Part shown: positions 1-6,977 of the stretch, piece by piece | How positions within the stretch are numbered: position 1 is the stretch's first letter | Layout of the letters: every line of letters begins with the position of its first letter | Source: Kamptonema formosum PCC 10802 | GTDB lineage: Bacteria; Cyanobacteriota; Cyanobacteriia; Cyanobacteriales; Oscillatoriaceae | Direction of reading: 5' to 3' | Assembly (NCBI RefSeq): GCF_000332335.1 | Contig: NZ_KB235952.1 | Span: forward strand, 132,644 to 196,643 | DNA: 64,000 nucleotides | The notes under the pieces: generated by a model | The model's database searches: none | What the model saw: the letters and a program-made list of their open reading frames with translations, nothing else | What the model was told of the DNA's origin: nothing | Program-made: the position numbers and the translations under genes

Positions 1-105
1 GTTGGGCTTTAGCCCAAAGGTTTGTAGTTGGGCTTTAGCCCAAAGGTTTGTAGTTGGGCTTTAGCCCAAAGGTTTGTAGTTGGGCTTCAGCCCTACAAAC
101 TGGGG
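1..105. repeat. 26-bp tandem repeat with GGGCTTTAGCCC core
   Basis: Three near-perfect 26-bp units and a partial fourth run from the window edge. Each carries the palindrome TTGGGCTTTAGCCCAA followed by AGGTTTGTAG. Related units recur at about 27474-27520 and, in the opposite orientation, at 35548-35690, so this is a dispersed repeat family. The array may continue left of the window. Confidence 0.9.
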
Positions 106-327
106 TTGACGCCACAGCGAGGGGAGATGCTATAATCAAGGCGCTCCCTCCTGTAACCCCCGGCTGCCTGTCAGCGCTTCTCAGCCGCCGGTGAGCGAGC
201 AGCGAGCGAGGCTATCAGCCGCCCCTGAACCTGACCTTTTGGTGGCTGTCTCACCAACACAAGTTTGCAAGCGCCATGCGATTCCGTGACAAACACAAGC
301 TAAAATAAGAAAAAAAGGTGATTTGCT

Positions 328-525
328 ATGAGCATTCCAGAAATCAAGGCAGCAGTGATCCAACTCTCACCGAAAGAACTCGCGGAATTTGTCCAATGGT
401 TTGACGACTACCAAGAGTCTCTGTGGGACAAACAAATTGAGGCAGATTTAAAAGCCGGCAAATTAGACCATTTGATTCAACAAGCAGAACAAGCATTTAA
501 GGAAGGACAATGCCGGCAAATTTGA
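328..525 (+). CDS. Putative antitoxin of a RelE/ParE-type module
   Basis: This 65-residue acidic protein starts at ATG 328 behind an AAAAAAGGTG ribosome-binding stretch. It begins with a short helix-rich segment (MSIPEIKAAVIQLSPKELAE) and is predicted to be all-helical, like small antitoxins of RelE/ParE systems. Its last 16 bases overlap the start of the downstream toxin gene at 510, the usual translational coupling in toxin-antitoxin operons. By family behaviour it would bind and neutralise the toxin and repress the operon. No DNA-binding fold is evident by eye, so the antitoxin call rests mainly on context. Confidence 0.7.
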   Translation: MSIPEIKAAVIQLSPKELAEFVQWFDDYQESLWDKQIEADLKAGKLDHLIQQAEQAFKEGQCRQI

Positions 526-782
526 AGCATTTCACAACGCCTGAGTTTTGGGAATGTTACCGCCAGCTGCCGAGAGAGATTCAAGAACTGGCAGACAAGA
601 ACTATGAATTGCTCAAGGCAGATCCGAAACATCCATCACTGCACTTCAAGCAGATTGGCAGTTTGCGCTCGGTGAGAGTAGGAAAAAACTATAGAGCGTT
701 AGGTTTGGACAAGCCAGAAGGAGTTTTGTGGTTTTGGATAGGTTCTCACAGCGATTATGATGCTATACTGGGCCAGAAATAG
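510..782 (+). CDS. RelE/ParE-family toxin
   Basis: This 90-residue protein has the layout of RelE/ParE toxins: helical N-terminus (FWECYRQLPREIQELADKN), then a beta-sheet core with the basic segment SLRSVRVGKNYRALG and the C-terminal WFWIGSHSDYD that is common in cyanobacterial RelE-like proteins. Members of the family cleave ribosome-bound mRNA or poison gyrase; which applies here cannot be read from sequence. It overlaps the antitoxin gene by 16 bases. Its last codons (from about 762) fall inside a segment duplicated at 1881-2342, so its 3' end lies on a duplication boundary. Confidence 0.8.
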   Translation: MPANLKHFTTPEFWECYRQLPREIQELADKNYELLKADPKHPSLHFKQIGSLRSVRVGKNYRALGLDKPEGVLWFWIGSHSDYDAILGQK

Positions 783-833
783 CGAAAACCACAGAACAAA
801 GCGCTGCAAGCCACTCTACTTCCCACCCCCCCC

Positions 834-1222
834 TCACGAGATCGCCACACGAAACCCAATACTGGGATATCGAAAACCGGCATCATAGCACAATCGGTTA
901 GCGCACCGGCACTCATCCGCCACAGTGTACCACGCCCCATCCGGCAATGCTTCGTCGGGTGCCCCCACTTCCCCCGAGCTCTCCCATCCGCCGGCGCGCC
1001 ACTGTAACTGTGATGCCAGCTATCCTAACACCACTCCCAGACTCGCCCGTGCATATCCTGCAACCCCAGGCATTCGGCTTTTTTTGCCCTGCCAGTGAGC
1101 TGATTCCGGGCGTTCGAGGTTTCCCAGGCACAGTTTTGAACCGGCTGTTTAATTTTACCAGAACTGTACAGCGTTTGCGTGCCGGCGCGACAAGCTTATT
1201 CCCACTCCACCTCCGCCCTTTG
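834..1222 (-). pseudogene. Decayed C-terminal FGE-sulfatase domain
   Basis: This segment is a diverged copy of the end of the kinase-FGE gene at 1951-3738. Read on the minus strand, EAEWEYGCRAG of the intact gene becomes EVEWE, a stop, then ACRAG. Later the copy keeps LQDMHG and WEWC but has another stop where the intact gene has glutamate, and a frameshift in the QKKANAWG region. The start, kinase domain and N-terminal half of the FGE domain are absent. Similarity extends past the stop codon to about 762, matching 1881-1950. It is therefore a segmental duplicate that has decayed and is not a working gene. Confidence 0.88.
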
Positions 1223-1307
1223 GCGGTAGCGCTTCGGTGAGTTCTCCACTCGCTCCCTTTGGATGTTCACATTGTGGTAGTGTAAAGATGTGCGCACTCT
1301 AAATTAG

Positions 1308-1575
1308 ATGGCATATCAGTGGGACAGTGACAAAGCCGCAGCGAATCTTCGCAAGCATGGCATTGATGAAAGCTGATGCCGTGTCAGTCTTTTCAGACGA
1401 TTTGGCCATAACCGTCCCAGATGAGCGTTTCGATGAAGAGCGATTTATCACAATTGGGATGGATGCCTTTGGTCGAATCTTGGTAGTCCTGTATACTTGG
1501 CGCAGCAATGATATCCGATTGATTTCTGCCCAAAAAGCCAGACGCAGCGAGCGAATCCAATACGAGGAAGGATAA
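1308..1575 (+). pseudogene. brnT: BrnT-family toxin (DUF497), frameshifted
   Basis: BrnT toxins are small ribonucleases paired with BrnA. The family start is visible at ATG 1308 (MAYQWDSDKAAANLRKHGID), but one extra A in the GATGAAAGCTGATGCC stretch near 1367-1374 shifts the frame and gives a stop. The remainder continues in the next frame as ADAVSVFSDDLAI, then ERFITIGMDAFGRILVV and the family ending RRSERIQYEEG. All parts of the family are present, so a single-base change (real mutation, slippage or sequencing error) separates it from an intact toxin of about 88 residues. The antitoxin gene follows after 3 bases. A GTG at 1327 could only give an N-terminally altered product. Confidence 0.8.
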
Positions 1576-1578
1576 CCG

Positions 1579-1836
1579 ATGGAAGCTGAATATGATTTCA
1601 GTCAAGGAAAGCGAGGGGCGATCGAACCGGCACCCCCAGGAAAAACTCGCATTACGATCCCATTAGACGATGAGGTGCTGGCGTGGTTTCGCGAACAGGT
1701 TCACCTAGCCGGTGGGGGAAACTACCAGACGTTAATTAATGACGCACTGCGCCAGTACATCCAACAGCGTCGCGAGCCGTTAGAAGAAACCCTGCGGCGA
1801 GTTTTACGCGAGGAGCTCGCACGAATTGGCAAATGA
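1579..1836 (+). CDS. brnA: BrnA-family antitoxin (DUF4415)
   Basis: This 85-residue protein has the hallmarks of BrnA: EYDFSQGKRG near the N-terminus, then a ribbon-helix-helix DNA-binding segment KTRITIPLDDEVLAWFREQV followed by GGGNYQTLINDALRQYI. In known BrnTA systems BrnA binds BrnT and represses the operon. The gene follows the frameshifted brnT with a 3-base gap, the normal order of toxin first and antitoxin second. An intact antitoxin beside a broken toxin is the expected decay route, because loss of the toxin is tolerated. Confidence 0.85.
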   Translation: MEAEYDFSQGKRGAIEPAPPGKTRITIPLDDEVLAWFREQVHLAGGGNYQTLINDALRQYIQQRREPLEETLRRVLREELARIGK

Positions 1837-1950
1837 AGTGCCAGTACCCATCCATCTCTATCCCACCTGTCCTCAACAGTGCTATACTAGGCCATAAATA
1901 GCGAAACCCACACAACAAAGCGCTGCAAGCCGCTCTACTTTCCACCCCCC

Positions 1951-3738
1951 TCACGACATTACCACACGAAACCCAATACTGGGATATCGAAAACCGGCAT
2001 CATAGCAAAACCGGTTAGCGCAGCGACAGTCATCCGCCAAACTATACCACGCCCCGCCCCGCACCACATGCTTCATCGGGTGCCCATCAACCCCCCAAGC
2101 ACTCCCATCCGCCGGCGCGCCACTGTAACTGTGATGCCAGCTATCCTCACACCACTCCCAGACTAGCCCGTGCATATCCTGCAACCCCCAGGCATTCGCC
2201 TTTTTTTGCCCCACCGGCTGAGTTTGATGCCGCGAATTCCAAGTGTACCACGCACTCTCTCGCAGCATCTGTTTCGTATCCGCAAAACTGTACAGCATTT
2301 GCGTGCCGGCGCGACAGCCATACTCCCACTCCGCCTCCGAAGGCAAACGATAACACTTGCCAGTCAGTTGCGAAAGTCGATCGCAAAACTCAACCGCCTC
2401 CCACCAGCACACATTCTCCACCGGCTTCTTCGCACCGCTAAAATGTGAGGGATTGCTCCCCATCACCGCCTGCCACTGCTCCTGACTCACCGGCGTCTTA
2501 CTCATACAAAACGCCCCCAAACTCACCCGGTGCTGCGGCATTTCCCGGCGCAACCACGTTTCCACATCCCAGCGCTTAAACCAGTCTTCCAACCGCAAAA
2601 CCCGCTCAATATCTTCCGTCGAACTCCCCATGTAAAAACTGCCGGCAGGAATCCCAACCATATCAAACACCACCCCACCGGCAAGCTTCTCCTGATAGTT
2701 CGCTCGCCGCACCGGCACAGCACTCGCATTCCTCCCACCCCCCGGCGAGCGAGTACCGGCACTCTCCCTATCCCTTCCACCATAATACCCCTCCGGCACA
2801 ACCTTAACACCGGCAGTCGGAAGAGAAACATATCCCCCCTCTACCGCACCCGGAGGCACAACCTTACTAAAACTCGGAGAAAGCGGCAAAAGCACCGTCA
2901 CCCGCCCCAAATCCGCCGTCGGATCTAAAGCAGCCATAACCTGAGCTGCACTCCAGCGCTGCTTGTAATCCTTCACCAAACACCCCCCCACAATCGACCT
3001 AAAAGGAGCCGGCAACTCACAGGGTATATCAGGCGCTTCACAACTCACACGCTGCATCATTTCTGCCACATTATTGCCCGCAAAAGGATGTTTACCCACC
3101 AGCATTTCCGCTATCACCACCCCCAGGGACCACAAATCCCACGCCCGCGAAATCTTCCCCACATAAGATTCTGGCGGTGCGTAAGCAATCGTCCCCACCT
3201 GATTGCTAGGCGAAGTCTCACTGCTGGTGCGGTTTTCCAGCAGCTTGGATATCCCAAAATCCGTCAGTTTCCACTGTTCCCCCACCCGCATAATATTAGC
3301 CGGTTTCACATCGCGGTGAACAATGCCCCGTTCGTGCAAATACTGCAGAGCACCCGCCAAATTCTTCACCATCGCTTTCACTTCCACTAGCGGAATCCCC
3401 CCCCGCTGCAACCGCTTAACCAGCGACTCTCCCGCCAGTTCCATCACCAAACCCAAACACTCAACCCCTTTCAGCCAGCCCTGTTCTGGACTGAACCCCT
3501 CCAGCAACCCCGGATGTTTCAGAGAGATAGCAGTTTGCAACTCCGCAATTTGACGCTCTTGCTTCCCGCTTTCATTAGAAAAAATCTTGATAGCAACTTC
3601 CCGCATCACCCTATCTGCCACCACCTCGTCCGCCAGAAACACAGCACCAAACGACCCCGCACCCAAGAGTTTTTTTAGGCGATACTTGGGGGTAAACCAC
3701 TCATCTTCAAACATTCGCCAGAACTGATTTGGGTTCAT
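1951..3738 (-). CDS. Ser/Thr protein kinase fused to FGE-sulfatase domain
   Basis: This 595-residue protein has an N-terminal Hanks-type kinase: glycine loop GAGSFG at about 26-31, Lys in VAIK near 51, catalytic HRDVKPAN, DFG and an APPES substrate-loop motif. A linker of about 100 residues leads to a C-terminal formylglycine-generating-enzyme-like domain with IPAGSFYMG, PSEAEWEYGCRAG, GLQDMHG, VWEWC and VVRGGAW. Such fusions are common in cyanobacteria; the FGE part may act as a C-type-lectin-like or oxidase module. I start it at ATG 3738 because the 23 residues before it (rich in MP, NAQCP) are translated from the GGGCATT repeat at 3763-3813. A decayed duplicate of its C-terminus lies at 834-1222. 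Confidence 0.9.
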   Translation of the reverse strand: MNPNQFWRMFEDEWFTPKYRLKKLLGAGSFGAVFLADEVVADRVMREVAIKIFSNESGKQERQIAELQTAISLKHPGLLEGFSPEQGWLKGVECLGLVMELAGESLVKRLQRGGIPLVEVKAMVKNLAGALQYLHERGIVHRDVKPANIMRVGEQWKLTDFGISKLLENRTSSETSPSNQVGTIAYAPPESYVGKISRAWDLWSLGVVIAEMLVGKHPFAGNNVAEMMQRVSCEAPDIPCELPAPFRSIVGGCLVKDYKQRWSAAQVMAALDPTADLGRVTVLLPLSPSFSKVVPPGAVEGGYVSLPTAGVKVVPEGYYGGRDRESAGTRSPGGGRNASAVPVRRANYQEKLAGGVVFDMVGIPAGSFYMGSSTEDIERVLRLEDWFKRWDVETWLRREMPQHRVSLGAFCMSKTPVSQEQWQAVMGSNPSHFSGAKKPVENVCWWEAVEFCDRLSQLTGKCYRLPSEAEWEYGCRAGTQMLYSFADTKQMLRESAWYTWNSRHQTQPVGQKKANAWGLQDMHGLVWEWCEDSWHHSYSGAPADGSAWGVDGHPMKHVVRGGAWYSLADDCRCANRFCYDAGFRYPSIGFRVVMS

Positions 3739-3762
3739 TGATTTGCTTCCTTTGGTAGCGGG

Positions 3763-3813
3763 CATGGGGCATGGGGCATGGGGCATGGGGCATTGGGCAT
3801 TGGGCATTGGGCA
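3763..3813. repeat. Short tandem repeat GGGCATG/GGGCATT
   Basis: About seven units of a 7-bp repeat (GGGCATG then GGGCATT) sit just upstream of the kinase-FGE gene start. The same class of heptamer repeat recurs at 17344, 29743, 43862 and elsewhere. On the minus strand it stays open and could add an N-terminal extension to the kinase, but the downstream ATG is more credible. Confidence 0.85.
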
Positions 3814-3859
3814 TGGGATTATAATTGCACTATCATTGCAATTAATCTGCCTTACATCA

Positions 3860-3965
3860 TATAGCAGTAGCCATTTAGGTTAGGACATAGGACCGGCGTC
3901 TCGCCTGTCCCTGTCCCTACTGCCCAGTGAGATGCCCTGTCCTGACCCGACTGTCTATTGCTATA
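3860..3965. mobile_element. MITE-like element, copy 1
   Basis: The left end is TATAGCAGTAGCCATTTAGG followed by TTAGGACAT; the right end GTCCTGACCC...CTATTGCTATA is its imperfect inverse. There is no coding capacity. The core includes GGCGTCTCGCCTGTCC. Seven other places in the window carry the same ends. Confidence 0.7.
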
Positions 3966-4073
3966 TAATTCAAATGGCGAAATTAACCTGAAAATGCCTA
4001 ATTTTCTAGCCGTAGGGGTTTATTCCATGCTGCTAATTTTCAATGTATTTATCTTCACCGGCTGCCAGTTGAG

Positions 4074-4319
4074 TCAGGGCTGAGTGCCTTGGGCTGACCC
4101 AATTGCAGGGCTGCTGCTAGTTTCAGGAGTGAGGGATGGCCCCCAAACATAATCGCGCACGGATGCCACAAAAGCTTCCCGTTTCTGTCGCTCTTCCATC
4201 GAGACTTGCTGCTGGTGGGCTCGCGTCTCCTGCAGGAAGGCAGCCACTTGCTGCTGGCGGTGGCGCAGTTCCTCTTGGCGTCGCACTCGTGCGGCGTACC
4301 ACTGATCTTTAAGAGACAC
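4074..4319 (-). CDS. Small GvpC-like helical protein
   Basis: This 81-residue, strongly charged protein is almost entirely predicted helix. Its middle (FLQETRAHQQQV, then EERQKREAFVASVRDYVWG) resembles the end of the 33-residue repeat unit of cyanobacterial gas-vesicle protein GvpC, where a heptad-like Gln/Glu/Arg helix ends in a FxxxLFxxIFG-like motif. No gas-vesicle structural gene is in the window, so the role is open; it may be a helical adaptor. It lies 79 bases downstream of the coiled-coil gene at 4399-5682 on the same strand and is probably the third gene of that transcript. The last 20 residues are low-complexity Ser/Pro/Thr. Confidence 0.55.
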   Translation of the reverse strand: MSLKDQWYAARVRRQEELRHRQQQVAAFLQETRAHQQQVSMEERQKREAFVASVRDYVWGPSLTPETSSSPAIGSAQGTQP

Positions 4320-4398
4320 GATTTTAGCTCCTTTCCCGCGTTATTGTCTACAGAATACAAAAACAAGCGTCCTTCAAACATCCCTTCCCCCGATTGAG

Positions 4399-5682
4399 TC
4401 ACGCACTGCGACTGCGCTTAAGCTGAGAGCTGGGCAACTGGTCAGCTTGGCGGAGGGCGCGATTGGGGTCTTTCCCATACCAGAGCACTTCACCCATCTG
4501 GACTCCAAATTTGTCCTCTAGGGTGGCGTGCATTTGGGTGAGCACCTGTTCCGCTTCGTCACAGACAGCAGCGGTGTTGCCGTCAACCGTCGCCACGCTG
4601 TGCTTGACAAAGCCGTCTACATCATAAAACACCTGTCCCGCAATTGGGACGCTGACACTGATGCCAATGCCTGTGCCGGTGGTGGCTCCCAGGATGGCAG
4701 CGCTGGCTGGGTGGCCAGGATGCTCTGGCTGGTGGAACGCAATCCTGAAACCCATTTCCTGCAGTGTCTGGGCAATGCTGTCAGCAATATAATCCCGCCG
4801 GTCTGCCTGCAGCTGGGCGGTATTGGCTGTCTGGACAATGGTTTGAGAGCGCTGGCGGATCTGGCTTAAACTGGTGAGAGCTTGTTGGGGCCGGCCCTCC
4901 CGAATGGCCTGACCGGCGGCATTGGCCAGAGCTTCCAGTTCCGCTACCGCTGCCCTTTGCCAGCGCATCACGGCGGGATCAGCCTTCAAACCGGCCAGAA
5001 TCACCTGGAGTTCTGCCAGCTGCCGGTTTGCTTGCGCCTGCAGGTGCCGGCCCGCACCTCGCCCCTGAGCAATCTGGCGCAGGTGCTGGTGTACGAGCGC
5101 CGTTGCTTCTGCCAGAGGGCGGCGCACCGCCGCCGGGTCCCCCTGAGCGAGGGCTGAGCGCACCCGCTGCAGGACGGTCCGCACCTGCTGCCGGCCCGCC
5201 GCATCCAATTTTAGGGCTTCGGCGTCGGGAGTTTCAGCGGCACGCTGTTCCAGTTCCTCCAGTTCCAGCAGCTGGTGCTCAATGTCTCCAAGCCGTTTCT
5301 TTTCCGCTTCATCGCGCCGCTTGCCCTGCAGCGCTTCTTGCAAGGCCAATTCGATTTTATCCAGTTCTTGTGAGATTTCCAGCAGTTGCGCCTCCGACTG
5401 CGCCTGAGCGACCGGCGCTACTTGGCTGTTGGCGCGATATTGCAAAGTTAGGGCATCCTGGCGGTAGAGATTGGCCCAAGCCGCGTGCAAGCCGGACAGC
5501 AGCGCCTGCACCCGCATGCCGGTCTGGTTGCGAAACACCTCCAGCTGGCGCACGAGCTCCTGCGCCTCCGCTTCCTGCCGGCCTCTGGCCTCGGCCTCGG
5601 CCCGCCGCTGCCGCTCAGCTTGCAGAATCTTTTGTTTCCACGCGGCAATTTCAGCCTCTGAAAACTTAGGGCTGCCACTCAT
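4399..5682 (-). CDS. Coiled-coil protein with C-terminal alpha/beta domain
   Basis: This 427-residue protein has a long Ala/Gln/Glu/Arg-rich coiled coil over roughly residues 10-290. It ends in a compact domain of about 110 residues: a helix (ADSIAQTLQEMGF), beta strands (GIGISVSVPIAGQVFYDVDG) and another helix (CDEAEQVLTQMHATLEDKFG), closing with VLWYGKDPNR. I do not recognise the family with certainty; the C-terminal layout should be compared with DUF1257-type proteins, which neighbour AAA ATPases elsewhere in cyanobacteria. ATG 5682 is chosen over GTG 5694 because GGAAGG lies six bases upstream. The gap to the radical-SAM stop codon is 11 bases, so the two are almost certainly co-transcribed. 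Confidence 0.65.
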   Translation of the reverse strand: MSGSPKFSEAEIAAWKQKILQAERQRRAEAEARGRQEAEAQELVRQLEVFRNQTGMRVQALLSGLHAAWANLYRQDALTLQYRANSQVAPVAQAQSEAQLLEISQELDKIELALQEALQGKRRDEAEKKRLGDIEHQLLELEELEQRAAETPDAEALKLDAAGRQQVRTVLQRVRSALAQGDPAAVRRPLAEATALVHQHLRQIAQGRGAGRHLQAQANRQLAELQVILAGLKADPAVMRWQRAAVAELEALANAAGQAIREGRPQQALTSLSQIRQRSQTIVQTANTAQLQADRRDYIADSIAQTLQEMGFRIAFHQPEHPGHPASAAILGATTGTGIGISVSVPIAGQVFYDVDGFVKHSVATVDGNTAAVCDEAEQVLTQMHATLEDKFGVQMGEVLWYGKDPNRALRQADQLPSSQLKRSRSA

Positions 5683-5693
5683 AGGACCTTCCA

Positions 5694-6374
5694 CTATTTA
5701 TCATTGGTAGCTCTGGCCTTTTTTATCGTAATCCCCTGACGCTCCATACGGGCTTCAAATTCGGCCCGGAAGCCCTTGAGCGCGGGGACGCCGGTGAAAT
5801 AGAATGCGCCGGTCAGGTCTACGCCGAATTCTATGCCGGCAGAGCGATCTCCCGCTGCTAGGTGCTGTGTTAAAATATGGCGATACCTTTCAGTGAGCGG
5901 TAACAGTCTCTGGTTGCTGGAGCCGCGCCAAAGTAAGTCGCCGTGTTCTGACTCGATATAGGGACCGTCAATGAGCAAATCGACTCGTTCGAGCAAAGAT
6001 TTTTGCGCCGGCGTGCCGGTGCGCCCGAGCCGCTCCCACCGGCTGCCGGTGTAGCAGACCACACCTAAGTCTTTATGCCGGCGAACCATATCAATCAGAC
6101 TCCCCAAACCGGCAGCTTGCAGCATCGGTTCCCCTCCCGAAAGGGTGATGCCTTCAATATCTTTTTGTGATATAATCCAGTTTGCCAGTTCCGCAACAGT
6201 GATGGTTTCCCCACCGGCTCTGTCCCAGGATTCCGGAACCACACAGCCCGGACAGACTTCCTCACAGCCCTGCACCCAGATTGCCGCCCGTTTGTGCGGG
6301 CCCAGTACGCTTACGGGGGACTGCCGGCGAAAAATGCGCAAGATATCCTGTTTGAGAGTATTGTAAATATTCAT
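5694..6374 (-). CDS. Radical SAM activase-like protein (NrdG-type)
   Basis: This 226-residue protein has the radical-SAM cluster motif CEEVCPGC (Cys37, Cys41, Cys44; CX3CX2C) that binds a 4Fe-4S cluster and S-adenosylmethionine, followed by GITLSGGEPMLQ, CYTGSRWE and LLIDGPY. These match the activating enzymes of glycyl-radical proteins such as anaerobic ribonucleotide reductase. No nrdD or other glycyl-radical enzyme is in the window, so its partner is unknown. It is the first gene of the minus-strand arm (6374 down to 4074), divergent from the LamG and AAA genes. It may instead modify or be regulated by one of its neighbours; that is inference. Confidence 0.85.
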   Translation of the reverse strand: MNIYNTLKQDILRIFRRQSPVSVLGPHKRAAIWVQGCEEVCPGCVVPESWDRAGGETITVAELANWIISQKDIEGITLSGGEPMLQAAGLGSLIDMVRRHKDLGVVCYTGSRWERLGRTGTPAQKSLLERVDLLIDGPYIESEHGDLLWRGSSNQRLLPLTERYRHILTQHLAAGDRSAGIEFGVDLTGAFYFTGVPALKGFRAEFEARMERQGITIKKARATNDK

Positions 6375-6977
6375 TAAGAATTTAGCGCTCGGCCAATCCT
6401 TATGGTAATTTGTGAGGGATTGCCCTCACAACAGTGTAACAGATAGGGGGTACAGCCAAAAATGACTTTCGTTACCTTCAAAGGTGGAAAATCAGTTGAG
6501 GGAACGGCTGGGCGACCGAAGGCTAGGGAATGCCGGTGTGGGGGGCGGTGCTGTGTTTCACTGATGCCATTGAAGCGAGCTGCGAACAGGAGATGAGACT
6601 GAGCCGCGCGAAAGGGTAGGGGAACACCCCACATTCGAGCGGGCGCGCCTCCCATATTATGTCCGGTCAATTGCCCGCAAAGAATGTTTATATGCCGCTG
6701 ACTCTTTCTTCTTGGCGTCCTTGGCGTCTATGGCGGTTCATCATTAAAACCCCAGAGCAAGCCCGCCAACAGTCTCATGAGTTCAGAGGCAAAAAAGCCT
6801 GGGTTTGGGTTTAACAAAAGAGCCGGTGGAAATGTGGGGGAAGTCCCGCATGTGCCCACCGGCAGGGGAAAATGACAGTGCGGTTGACGGCAAGTGCGCA
6901 GGATAAGAAAATATGGGAGGGGAGCTGGAATGGCATCTCTGTTAAAGTCATGGCAGGAGAGCGGGGGGAAGTAGCCA
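6375..6977. other. Divergent intergenic region of the AAA/radical-SAM cluster
   Basis: About 600 bases separate the minus-strand radical-SAM arm from the plus-strand LamG/AAA arm. I see no convincing gene. A dispersed cyanobacterial sequence GGCGTCCTTGGCGTC...GGCGGTTCA lies at about 6714-6742 and recurs near 21548 and 42449. Promoters for both arms should lie here. Confidence 0.6.

Noticed and set aside
6374-6670. Possible 98-residue minus-strand gene upstream of the radical-SAM gene
   Set aside because: No motifs; composition like translated non-coding DNA; it lies in the divergent promoter region.
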